Source: Lentzea albida
GTDB taxonomy: Bacteria > Actinomycetota > Actinomycetes > Mycobacteriales > Pseudonocardiaceae
NCBI RefSeq assembly: GCF_900111005.1
Contig: NZ_FOFV01000010.1
Coordinates: 283,979 to 347,978 of the forward strand
Direction: 5' to 3'
Length of the DNA stretch: 64,000 nucleotides
Below, one piece after another: positions 16,930-24,442 of this stretch. The translations under genes and the position numbers were made by a program. How positions within the stretch are numbered: the first letter of the stretch is position 1; every line of letters starts with the position of its first letter. The notes under the pieces were generated by a model. It searched no databases. It was not told where the DNA came from and saw nothing but the letters and a program-made list of their open reading frames with translations.

Positions 16930-18723
16930 ATGCCCTTCCGGTCCAGGAAACTCACGCGTCTCGGGATCGCCGCCCTGGCAGCGGTGGCGGTCACCGCGCC
17001 TCCCGCCAGCGCCGCTGCCGCACCGGCCGCTGGTCCGGGCAGCGCCACCGCACCCGCCACCGCCGGCCCCGACGCCGCTGCGGCGACGGCTGCCGGTCCC
17101 GCCACCGGCACCGGCACCGCCGCCACCGCCACCGCCAGTCTCGCCACCGCCGCACCCACCACCGGTCCCAGCGCCGCGGCCCCCGGCAGCCCGGCCCAGA
17201 CCCCGCCCCTGGGGTGGAACAGCTGGAACAGCTTCGGCTGCGGCATCACCGAGGGCCAGGTCCGCCAGGCCGCCGAGGCGATGGTGTCGTCGGGCATGCG
17301 CGACGCCGGCTACCAGTACGTCGTCGTGGACGACTGCTGGTTCGACCCGCAGCGCGACTCGGCGGGCAACCTCCGCTCGCACCCGTCGAAGTTCCCCAGC
17401 GGCATGAAGGCGCTGGGCGACTACATCCACGCCCGCGGCCTGAAGTTCGGCATCTACCAGGTGCCGAACGAGAGGACGTGCGCGCAGACCACCGGCGCCC
17501 ACCCCGGCTCGACCGGCAGCAAGGGCCACGAGGTCCAGGACGCCGGCACGTTCGCGTCGTGGGGTGTCGACTACCTCAAGTACGACTGGTGCTCGGGCGC
17601 CGGCACCCGCGACGAGCAGGTGGCCCGGTTCTCGATCATGCGCGACGCCCTGCGCGCCACCGGACGGCCGATCGTCTACAGCATCAACCCCAACAGCTTC
17701 CACGCCATCACCGGCGACCGGTACGACTGGGGGCAGGTCGCCGACCTGTGGCGCACCACCGAGGACCTGCTGGACATCTGGCAGAACGGCAACGTCAACA
17801 GCTATCCGATGGGCGTGGGCAACGTCCTCGACGTCACCGCCCCGCTCGCGGCGCAGTCCGGTCCCGGCCACTGGAACGACCCGGACATGCTGGTGGTCGG
17901 GCGCCCCGGGCTCACCCTCACCGAGTCCCGCTCGCACTTCGCGCTCTGGGCGTTGATGGCGGCGCCGCTGATGGCGGGCAACGACATCCGCACCATGTCC
18001 GCCGACGTGAGCGCGGTCCTGCGCAACCAGCGCCTGATCGCGGTGAACCAGGACGCCCTCGGTGCGGGAGGGCGGAGGGTGCGCGACGACGGGACCGCGG
18101 AGGTGTTCGCCAAACCCCTCGCGGACGGCTCGGTCGCCGTCGGCCTCTTCAACCGGGGCGACGCCACCGCGACCATCACCACCACGGCCGCCCAGACCGG
18201 TCTGTCGGGGAGCGCCTTCACCCTCACCGACCTGTGGACCGGCGGCACGTCCGCCACCACGGGCGCGATCTCCGCCTCCGTTCCCGCGCACGGCGTCGCC
18301 GTGTACCGGGTGACGGGCGGGAGCCCGGTGCAGAGCACCACGTCCCCGTTGCGCGGGGCGGGGGCGAACCGCTGCCTCGACGTCGAGAACGGGTCCACCG
18401 CGGCCGGGACCGCCGTCGTGATCCAGGACTGCCTCACGCCCGCGTCGCAGCGGTGGACGTCCTGGCCGAACGGCGAGGTGCGCGTGTTCGGGGACAAGTG
18501 CCTCGACGCCTACGACCAGGGCACCGCGAACGGCACGCGCGTCATCGTCTGGCAGTGCAACGGCCAGGCGAACCAGCGCTGGACGTTCGGCTCCGACGGG
18601 ACGCTGCGCAACGCGAACGCCGGCCTGTGCCTCGACGTCGAACGGGCCGCGACGGCCAACGGCTCGAGGCTCGTGCTGTGGACCTGCAACGGCCAGTCCA
18701 ACCAGAGGTGGACGCGATCATGA
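16930..18723 (+). CDS. GH27 alpha-galactosidase with C-terminal ricin-B/CBM13 domain
   Basis: Secreted retaining alpha-galactosidase, 597 residues, acting on galactomannan side chains or raffinose-type sugars. Start ATG follows GAAAGGGG. Signal peptide to about residue 28; then about 60 residues made almost only of Ala, Thr, Gly and Pro, an unusual low-complexity spacer in front of the catalytic domain. GH27 barrel about 90-365 with TPPLGWNSWNSFGC, nucleophile Asp219 in YLKYDWC, and WNDPDMLVVG holding the acid/base; a beta domain to about 460; then a ricin-type trefoil about 470-597 with repeated QRW motifs. It is the only enzyme in this cluster with CBM13 instead of CBM2. It overlaps the next gene by ATGA. 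Confidence 0.94.
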   Translation: MPFRSRKLTRLGIAALAAVAVTAPPASAAAAPAAGPGSATAPATAGPDAAAATAAGPATGTGTAATATASLATAAPTTGPSAAAPGSPAQTPPLGWNSWNSFGCGITEGQVRQAAEAMVSSGMRDAGYQYVVVDDCWFDPQRDSAGNLRSHPSKFPSGMKALGDYIHARGLKFGIYQVPNERTCAQTTGAHPGSTGSKGHEVQDAGTFASWGVDYLKYDWCSGAGTRDEQVARFSIMRDALRATGRPIVYSINPNSFHAITGDRYDWGQVADLWRTTEDLLDIWQNGNVNSYPMGVGNVLDVTAPLAAQSGPGHWNDPDMLVVGRPGLTLTESRSHFALWALMAAPLMAGNDIRTMSADVSAVLRNQRLIAVNQDALGAGGRRVRDDGTAEVFAKPLADGSVAVGLFNRGDATATITTTAAQTGLSGSAFTLTDLWTGGTSATTGAISASVPAHGVAVYRVTGGSPVQSTTSPLRGAGANRCLDVENGSTAAGTAVVIQDCLTPASQRWTSWPNGEVRVFGDKCLDAYDQGTANGTRVIVWQCNGQANQRWTFGSDGTLRNANAGLCLDVERAATANGSRLVLWTCNGQSNQRWTRS

Positions 18724-20657
18724 GGTGGTTCCCGGCCGCGTTGTCGGCACTCACCCTGGTGGCGGCGGGAGTCGCCGCGAGCACGGCGGCGCAGGCGGCT
18801 CCCGGCTGTGCGGTCACCTACACGAAGACCTCGGAGTGGCAGGGCGGTTTCGGCGCTTCCGTGTCCATCACGAACACCGGTGACGCGATCACCGGCTGGA
18901 CGCTGGAGTGGACCTACGCGTCCGGCCAGCAAGTCGGGCAGCACTGGAACGCCGTGATCACGCAGAGCGGCGCGGAGGTGAGCGCGCGCAACGCCGGCTA
19001 CAACGCGACGATCCCGTCCGGTGGCCGGGTCGAGTTCGGGTTCAACGCCACGGCCGGCTCCTCCAACCCGGCACCGGCCTCCTTCCGCCTCAACGGAACG
19101 ACCTGCGGGGACACCGGCACACCCACGACCACCACGACAACCACCACGACCACCACGCCGAGGCCGTCGTCCTTCACCAATCCGGTGCTGTGGCAGGACT
19201 TCGCGGACATCGACATCATCCGCGTCGGCGACGCTTACTACTACTCGGCGTCGACCATGCACTACTCGCCGGGGGCCCCGGTCCTGCGGTCCTACGACCT
19301 GGTCAACTGGGAGTTCGCCGGACATTCCGTGCCGCGACTGGACTTCGGCGCCAAGTACGACCTCAACGGCGCCAGGGGGTACGTGCGGGGCATCTGGGCG
19401 TCGTTCCTCAACCACCGCAAGAGCAACAACACCTTCTACTGGGGTGGCTGCGTCGACTTCGCGCAGACGCACATCTACACCGCCACCTCCGTGGACGCGC
19501 AGTGGTCGAAGCTGTCGACGATCAACAAGTGCTATTACGACGCCGGAATGCTGGTCGACGACAACGACACGATGTACGTCGCCTACGGCAACACGACGAT
19601 CAGCGTCGCGCAGCTTTCGGCGGACGGGAAGTCGGAGGTGCGGTCGCAGCAGGTGTTCCAGACCCCGTCGACCATCGGGACGCTCGAGGGTGCGCGGTTC
19701 TACAAGCGCAACGGCAGCTACTACATCTGGTTGACCAGGCCCGCGAACGGCCAGTACGTGCTCAAGGCGTCGAGCCCGTTCGGTCCCTACACCGTGCAGC
19801 AGGTGCTGCTGGACATGCCCGGCCCGATCCAGGGCGGGGGAGTGCCGCACCAAGGCGGTCTGGTGCAGACGCAGAACGGCGACTGGTACTACATGGCGTT
19901 CGTGGACGCCTACCCCGGCGGGCGGGTGCCGGTGCTCGCGCCGATCACCTGGACCTCCGACGGCTGGCCGCGCGTCACCACCGCCAACGGAGGCTGGGGC
20001 GTGAACTACCCGATGCCGAACCTGCCGTCGCGGCCGGTGAAACCCATGACCGGCGTCGACACCTTCGACGGCACGGTGCTCAAGCCGCAGTGGGAGTGGA
20101 ACCACAACCCGGACACCACGAAGTACAGCGTGAACAACGGTCTGCGGCTGTCCACGGCGACCGTCACCAACGACCTCTACAACGCCCGCAACACCCTCAC
20201 CCACCGCGTCCAGGGCCCGACGTCGACCGGCACCGTCGCGCTGGACCTGACCTCGATGCGCGACGGCGACCGCACCGGTCTCGCGATGCTGCGCGACTCC
20301 TCGGCGTGGATAGGCGTCAAGCGCGACAACGGCCGCAACCGCGTCGTCGTGGTCAACGGACTGACCATGGACGGCAACTGGAACACCACGGGCACCGGCA
20401 CCGAGACCGCGAGCGTGAACCTCGCCGGAACCCGGATCTGGTTGCGCGCCAACGCCGACATCCGGCCCGGCAGCGGACGGCAGGCCAGGTTCTCCTACAG
20501 CACCGACGGGGTCAACTTCACGTCGCTGGGCTCCGGCTTCACGCTGAAGAACGAGTGGCAGTTCTTCATGGGCTACCGGTTCGGCATCTTCAACCACGCC
20601 ACACAGGCACTGGGCGGATCGGTCACCGTGCAGCGCTTCGAGCTCACGACTCCATGA
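18720..20657 (+). CDS. GH43 enzyme (beta-xylosidase/arabinofuranosidase type) with CBM2
   Basis: Secreted inverting glycosidase, 645 residues, whose ATG overlaps the GH27 stop by four bases. Signal peptide 1-27, CBM2 about 28-128, Thr-rich linker, GH43 propeller about 150-430, and a C-terminal concanavalin-like sandwich (about 445-640) of the kind found after beta-xylosidase GH43 domains. Catalytic landmarks: base Asp in FADIDIIRVGDAYYYS, Asp in YYDAGMLVDDND, and Glu in GTLEGARFYKRNG. Xylosidase versus arabinofuranosidase specificity cannot be decided by eye. The 3' end overlaps the convergent sigma-like gene by 14 bases. Confidence 0.9.
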   Translation: MRWFPAALSALTLVAAGVAASTAAQAAPGCAVTYTKTSEWQGGFGASVSITNTGDAITGWTLEWTYASGQQVGQHWNAVITQSGAEVSARNAGYNATIPSGGRVEFGFNATAGSSNPAPASFRLNGTTCGDTGTPTTTTTTTTTTTPRPSSFTNPVLWQDFADIDIIRVGDAYYYSASTMHYSPGAPVLRSYDLVNWEFAGHSVPRLDFGAKYDLNGARGYVRGIWASFLNHRKSNNTFYWGGCVDFAQTHIYTATSVDAQWSKLSTINKCYYDAGMLVDDNDTMYVAYGNTTISVAQLSADGKSEVRSQQVFQTPSTIGTLEGARFYKRNGSYYIWLTRPANGQYVLKASSPFGPYTVQQVLLDMPGPIQGGGVPHQGGLVQTQNGDWYYMAFVDAYPGGRVPVLAPITWTSDGWPRVTTANGGWGVNYPMPNLPSRPVKPMTGVDTFDGTVLKPQWEWNHNPDTTKYSVNNGLRLSTATVTNDLYNARNTLTHRVQGPTSTGTVALDLTSMRDGDRTGLAMLRDSSAWIGVKRDNGRNRVVVVNGLTMDGNWNTTGTGTETASVNLAGTRIWLRANADIRPGSGRQARFSYSTDGVNFTSLGSGFTLKNEWQFFMGYRFGIFNHATQALGGSVTVQRFELTTP

Positions 20658-20862
20658 CCCCGTTGTCCCGCAGGGCGTTCCTCAAGGCGTGCAGGCCGTG
20701 GTTCAACCTCGATTTCACGGTGTCCTGCGGCAGCCCCAGTTCGTCGGCGAGCTCGGCGACGGACCGGTGGCGGTAGAAGGCCCGCACGACCACCACCCGG
20801 TGCTCGGGTTCGAGCGAGGACAAGGCCTCGGCGACGAGGGCCGCACTGCGGGGTGCGTTCAC
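20644..20862 (-). CDS. stand-alone sigma-70 region 4 DNA-binding protein
   Basis: A 72-residue protein consisting only of an ECF-type sigma region 4: SSLEPEHRVVVVRAFYRHRSVAELADELGLPQDTVKSRL covers the helix-turn-helix that normally reads the -35 box. Region 2 (core binding and -10 recognition) is absent. The GTG start has GAGG 5 bases upstream, overlapping the stop of the adenylation gene 7 bases away, so translation is coupled; a longer ATG start (20898) inside that gene is possible. It could be a decayed sigma factor, or a functional small regulator that binds DNA or RNA polymerase. Neighbouring genes do not reveal a matching region 2 fragment. Confidence 0.68.
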   Translation of the reverse strand: MNAPRSAALVAEALSSLEPEHRVVVVRAFYRHRSVAELADELGLPQDTVKSRLNHGLHALRNALRDNGVMES

Positions 20863-20869
20863 GGGTGCC

Positions 20870-22396
20870 TCACACCTGCGAGCGGAGTGCCCGCGCACGG
20901 CGTCCGTCCAAACGGGACAGAAGTGCGTGCCGGTCGACCTTGCCGCGATCCGTCGTGGGCAGTGCGTCGACCGGCACGATCAGCGTCGGCACGCAGTAGT
21001 GCGGCAACCGCCGCGAGACCGCCTGCTTGGCCACCTCCGGCGCGGCCGTGCCGGGACTGATGAACCCGACGAGCCTCCCGTCGTGGACCAGGGTCGTGGC
21101 GCGCTCGCAGCCCACTGCCCCCTCCAGCGCCTCGGTGACCGCGTCCAGCTCGAAGCGGTGCCCGAGCACCTCGACCTGGTCGCCGGCGCGGCCGTGGTGC
21201 TCCAGGTCGCCGTCGGCGGTCCACCTGCCGAGGTCACCGGTGCGGAACATCAGGCCGCCGCCCCTCAGGAACGGGTCGGGCCGGTACCGCCGCGCCGTCA
21301 GGTCGAGGTCGCCCGCGTACCCCGCGGTCACGCCGGCGCCGCCGATCCACACCTCGCCGACGGCACCGGCGGGCAGCGGCTGGAGGTCGTCGCCGAGCAC
21401 GTACACCGTCGTGTTCGGCACCGGCCTGCCGAGGGTGAGCCGCCCGCCACCCGGTTCGTGGCGCCGCACCGCGGCGGCGATGGAGACCTCGGTCGGCCCG
21501 TACGCGTGGTGCAGGGCCACGCGGGTCGACCACGTGTCCGCCAGCGCCTGCGGGCAGCGTTCGCCGGCGACCACGACCGTGCGGACGCGGTGGCAGACCT
21601 CGGGGTCCAGGGACGCGAGCACGCCCGGTGTGGCGATGACGACGTCGGCCTCGCTCGCCGTCTGCTCGGCGTCGTCGCCGCGGAGCACGAGGGTGCCTCC
21701 GTTCGCGAGGGTGCCGAGCACCTCCCAGATCGCCAGGTCGCAGGCGATGTCCTGCAGTTGCGACACCCTGGTCCCCGGCGTGATGCCCAGCGATCCGGGG
21801 GCGGTGAGCAGGACGTTGCACAGGTTGGCGTGGGAGATCCGCACGCCGGTGGCACCGCTGTAGACCACGGCGGCGGCGTCCGACTCGGCGGTGATGGTGC
21901 GGCAGAACGCGCCGACGTCGGGCAGCGCGTCGACCACGACGATCCGCGCCAGGTGGTCGGGCACCTCGTCCGCGCTCGTGGTGAGCACCACGTCGATGCG
22001 CGCGGTGCGGACGACGTGCCGCAACCGGGCCTCCGTCGCGGTGGCGGTGTCCTGCGGCACGTAGGCCGCTCCCGCCTTGAGCACCGCGAGGACACCCACG
22101 ACCATGGAGATCGACCGCGTCAGGAACAGGCCGACGTGGTCACCGGGACGCACGCCGCCGCGGATCAGGAGTTCGGCCAGCAGCCCGGCCCTGGCGTCGA
22201 GCTCCGCGTAGGTCAGCGACTCGCCGAGGTGCTCCACCGCGGTCGCGCGCGGGCGCTGGGCGGCGTGTGCCTCGAACGCGTGGTGGACGTGGTCGAACGG
22301 AGGGGTGCGGATCGGCCCGGCGCCGAACGCCCGGAACAGCGCGCTGTCGGCGGCGGACAGCCCCCGCAGGGCGGTCTCCAGGAACTCGGCTGCCAC
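20870..22396 (-). CDS. stand-alone AMP-binding (adenylation) enzyme, degenerate A3 loop
   Basis: A 508-residue member of the ANL superfamily, resembling a single NRPS adenylation domain: LTYAELDARAGLLA (A1/A2 area), YAYGPTEVS-like A5 (HHAYGPTEVSIAA), A7 FRTGDLGRW, A8 GRAGDQVEVLGHRFEL and the A10 lysine in TTDRGKVDRHAL. The A3 phosphate-binding loop, normally YTSGTTGxPKG, reads VVYSGATGVRISH: it lacks the second threonine and the lysine, so activity may be changed or lost. No carrier or condensation domain is encoded nearby. GTG start with GAGGAGG about 7 bases upstream. Coupled to the sigma region 4 gene and divergent from the Nudix gene across a region holding a 21-bp dyad. Confidence 0.8.
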   Translation of the reverse strand: MAAEFLETALRGLSAADSALFRAFGAGPIRTPPFDHVHHAFEAHAAQRPRATAVEHLGESLTYAELDARAGLLAELLIRGGVRPGDHVGLFLTRSISMVVGVLAVLKAGAAYVPQDTATATEARLRHVVRTARIDVVLTTSADEVPDHLARIVVVDALPDVGAFCRTITAESDAAAVVYSGATGVRISHANLCNVLLTAPGSLGITPGTRVSQLQDIACDLAIWEVLGTLANGGTLVLRGDDAEQTASEADVVIATPGVLASLDPEVCHRVRTVVVAGERCPQALADTWSTRVALHHAYGPTEVSIAAAVRRHEPGGGRLTLGRPVPNTTVYVLGDDLQPLPAGAVGEVWIGGAGVTAGYAGDLDLTARRYRPDPFLRGGGLMFRTGDLGRWTADGDLEHHGRAGDQVEVLGHRFELDAVTEALEGAVGCERATTLVHDGRLVGFISPGTAAPEVAKQAVSRRLPHYCVPTLIVPVDALPTTDRGKVDRHALLSRLDGRRARALRSQV

Positions 22397-22464
22397 GACA
22401 GGACCTCCTCACGAGCGGTGTCCCTCCATCTTGAACGAAACAGACCAGTCGTGGTGACAAGCTG

Positions 22465-22485
22465 TCGATTCACCGGTCGAATCGA
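22465..22485. promoter_or_regulatory. 21-bp dyad TCGATTC-N7-GAATCGA
   Basis: Perfect 7-bp arms around a spacer that itself contains ACCGGT, located in the divergent region between the adenylation gene and the Nudix gene. Likely a dimeric regulator site; the regulator is unknown. Confidence 0.45.
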
Positions 22486-22517
22486 TAAAGCCGTTGTGTC
22501 GCATCGGCTTGCACGGT

Positions 22518-22955
22518 ATGGGATCGGCCGGGCAGAGTCGGGAGGTGGACGAGGGAACGAACATCGTGATGATCAACCCCGCGGGCCGGGTGCTGCTCTA
22601 CCTGCGGGACGACAAGCCCGGGATCAGGTTCCCGAACACCTGGTGCCTGCCCGGCGGGTACCTCGAGGAGGGCGAGACCCCGCACGAGTGCATCAGGCGG
22701 GAGATCGAGGAGGAGATGGGCGTCGTCCTCGGGGCGGACGACGTGCACCACCTGTGCTCCGAGGAGCGCTCCTACGGCATCGAGCACACGTTCTGGGCCG
22801 AGGCGGACCTCGACCTCGACCGGGTGGTGCTCACCGAGGGTCAGCGGCTGCGGTGGTTCACCCCGGAGGAGGTCGCGGCCCACGAACTGGGCTACGAGGA
22901 CAACGCGATCCTCGCCGAGTTCTTCGCGCGCGCCGGCCATCACCCAGGTGGATGA
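22518..22955 (+). CDS. Nudix hydrolase
   Basis: A 145-residue hydrolase of nucleoside diphosphates linked to another moiety. The Nudix box is complete and matches GX5EX7REUXEEXGU: G(YLEEG)E(TPHECIR)REIEEEMGV at about residues 47-69. The fold begins at NIVMINPAGRVLLYLRDDKPG. Start is uncertain: ATG at 22518 is chosen because the beta strand before the box needs upstream sequence; GTG 22545 or GTG 22566 (with GAGGG upstream) would give shorter forms. Substrate not predictable. Confidence 0.85.
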   Translation: MGSAGQSREVDEGTNIVMINPAGRVLLYLRDDKPGIRFPNTWCLPGGYLEEGETPHECIRREIEEEMGVVLGADDVHHLCSEERSYGIEHTFWAEADLDLDRVVLTEGQRLRWFTPEEVAAHELGYEDNAILAEFFARAGHHPGG

Positions 22956-23008
22956 TCACCGGGCGCGCCGGTTTGTCGTGGTCGTCTGCGCATATGAGCA
23001 TCTGTCCT

Positions 23009-23341
23009 ATGACGACAGTCGACCACGCTCCCGCCGAACTGCACCGCCACACCCACGGTCCCGGCTGCGGCCACGACGCCGTCGTGCACCGCGACCACGT
23101 CGACTACCTGCACGACGGCCACCTGCACCGCGAACACGTGACGGATCGCGGTGTGCACTACGACGAGTGCGACAAGTGCCGGTGCGCGCACTGCGCGGAC
23201 TCCTGCGCGCAGTGCGACTGCACGGACTGCGACTGCCCCACCTGCAACCACGCCCGTTGCGCGTGCGACGGCTGCGACGACTCGTGCGCCAACTGCACGT
23301 GTGCCGAGTGCAGCTGCCCCACGTGCGCGCACGCGGCCTGA
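23009..23341 (+). CDS. His-rich/Cys-rich putative metal-binding protein with two 9-Cys repeats
   Basis: A 110-residue protein (an in-frame ATG at 22994 would add five residues). The first 50 residues are histidine-rich (HRHTHGPGCGHDAVVHRDHVDY), resembling a widespread short actinobacterial His-rich protein. The last 60 contain 19 of the 20 cysteines. Two 23-residue segments, about residues 55-77 and 82-104 separated by NHAR, have identical cysteine spacing: C-x-C-x2-C-x3-C-x2-C-x-C-x2-C-x-C-x2-C. Such density suggests a metallothionein-like zinc or copper binder in the cytoplasm; there is no signal peptide. It is followed at once by the convergent aldose epimerase. Function inferred from composition only. 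Confidence 0.75.
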   Translation: MTTVDHAPAELHRHTHGPGCGHDAVVHRDHVDYLHDGHLHREHVTDRGVHYDECDKCRCAHCADSCAQCDCTDCDCPTCNHARCACDGCDDSCANCTCAECSCPTCAHAA

Positions 23342-23342
23342 G

Positions 23343-24428
23343 TCAGTCCGCAGTGGACAGTTGGAACACCGTCTCCTGGTGGTAGACCTCGCCGGGCCGC
23401 AACACCGTGCTGGGGAAGTCCGGCCGGTTCGGCGAGTCCGGGAAGTGCTGCGCCTCCAGGGCGAACCCGGCACCGGGACCGTAGGGGCGGCCGCCGGTGC
23501 CGACCAGGTCGTCGGTGAGGAAGTTGCCCGAGTAGAACTGCAGGCCCGGCTCGGTGGTCCACAGCGTCAGCAGCCGCCCGGACCCCGGGTCGCACGCCTG
23601 CGCGGCGAACGACGCCCCGGAGGAGTCCAGCACCCAGTTGTGGTCGTAGCCGCCCGCGATGCCGAGTTGCGGGTGCGGCGCGCCGATGCGGGCGCCGATG
23701 GCCGTCGGCAGCCGGAAGTCGAACGGGCCGCCGTCCACGGCGACCGGGTCGCCCACCGGGATCAGCGTCTCGTCGACCGGGCAGAACCGGCCCGCGTTCA
23801 GCATCAGCGACTGGCCGTGCACGTCGCCGGTGCCCTCGCCGGCGAGGTTCCAGTAGGTGTGGTTGGTCATGTTGAGGACGGTGGGCGCGTCCGCGGTCGC
23901 GGTGTAGGTGATCGTGAGGCGGTTGTGCCGGTCGAGCCGGTACGTCACCTGCGCGGCCACGGCGCCGGGGAACCCGCCGTCCCCGTCCGGGCTCACCAGG
24001 TCGAGCCGCACGCCCACGCTGTCCGGTTCGCGCAGTTCGGACGCGGACCACACCCGCGTGTCGAAGCCGTTCGGCCCGCCGTGCAGGCTGTTCGGGCCGT
24101 CGTTGACGGGCAGCCGGTAGCCGACGTCGTCGAGGGTGAAGGCGCCGCGGGCGATCCGGTTTGCGTACCGGCCGATGACGGCGCCGAAGAACACCCTGTT
24201 CTCGCCGGGCTGGCTGTTCTTGACGTAGTCGTCGAGCGAGGAGAACCCGAGCACCACGTTGGCGGGGACGCCGTCGCGGTCCGGCGCCTCCAGCGACTGG
24301 ACGATGCCGCCGTAGTCCAGCACGCGCACGGTGAGCCCACCGGGCCACGCCAGGACGTACCGGTGGACGGCGGTGTCACCGATGTGGCCGAACAGTTCCC
24401 GGTGGAGCGCGGGTTCCCGCTGCGACAT
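23343..24428 (-). CDS. galM: aldose 1-epimerase (mutarotase)
   Basis: Interconverts alpha and beta anomers of galactose, glucose, xylose or arabinose in the cytoplasm. 361 residues with the family landmarks: GRYANRIARGAF, NSLHGG (His), NMTNHTYWNLAG (catalytic His) and GFALEAQHFPDSPN (catalytic Glu region). No signal peptide. It is the last gene of the leftward operon chvE-mmsA-mmsB-GH43-galM, 14 bases after the double GH43 gene, and would prepare imported sugars for kinases or isomerases. Confidence 0.93.
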   Translation of the reverse strand: MSQREPALHRELFGHIGDTAVHRYVLAWPGGLTVRVLDYGGIVQSLEAPDRDGVPANVVLGFSSLDDYVKNSQPGENRVFFGAVIGRYANRIARGAFTLDDVGYRLPVNDGPNSLHGGPNGFDTRVWSASELREPDSVGVRLDLVSPDGDGGFPGAVAAQVTYRLDRHNRLTITYTATADAPTVLNMTNHTYWNLAGEGTGDVHGQSLMLNAGRFCPVDETLIPVGDPVAVDGGPFDFRLPTAIGARIGAPHPQLGIAGGYDHNWVLDSSGASFAAQACDPGSGRLLTLWTTEPGLQFYSGNFLTDDLVGTGGRPYGPGAGFALEAQHFPDSPNRPDFPSTVLRPGEVYHQETVFQLSTAD

Positions 24429-24442
24429 CGAACTCCTCGTGA

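Noticed and set aside
20870..22396. Non-ribosomal peptide biosynthetic cluster
   Set aside because: There is a single adenylation-like protein with a degenerate A3 loop and no carrier, condensation or thioesterase domain nearby.
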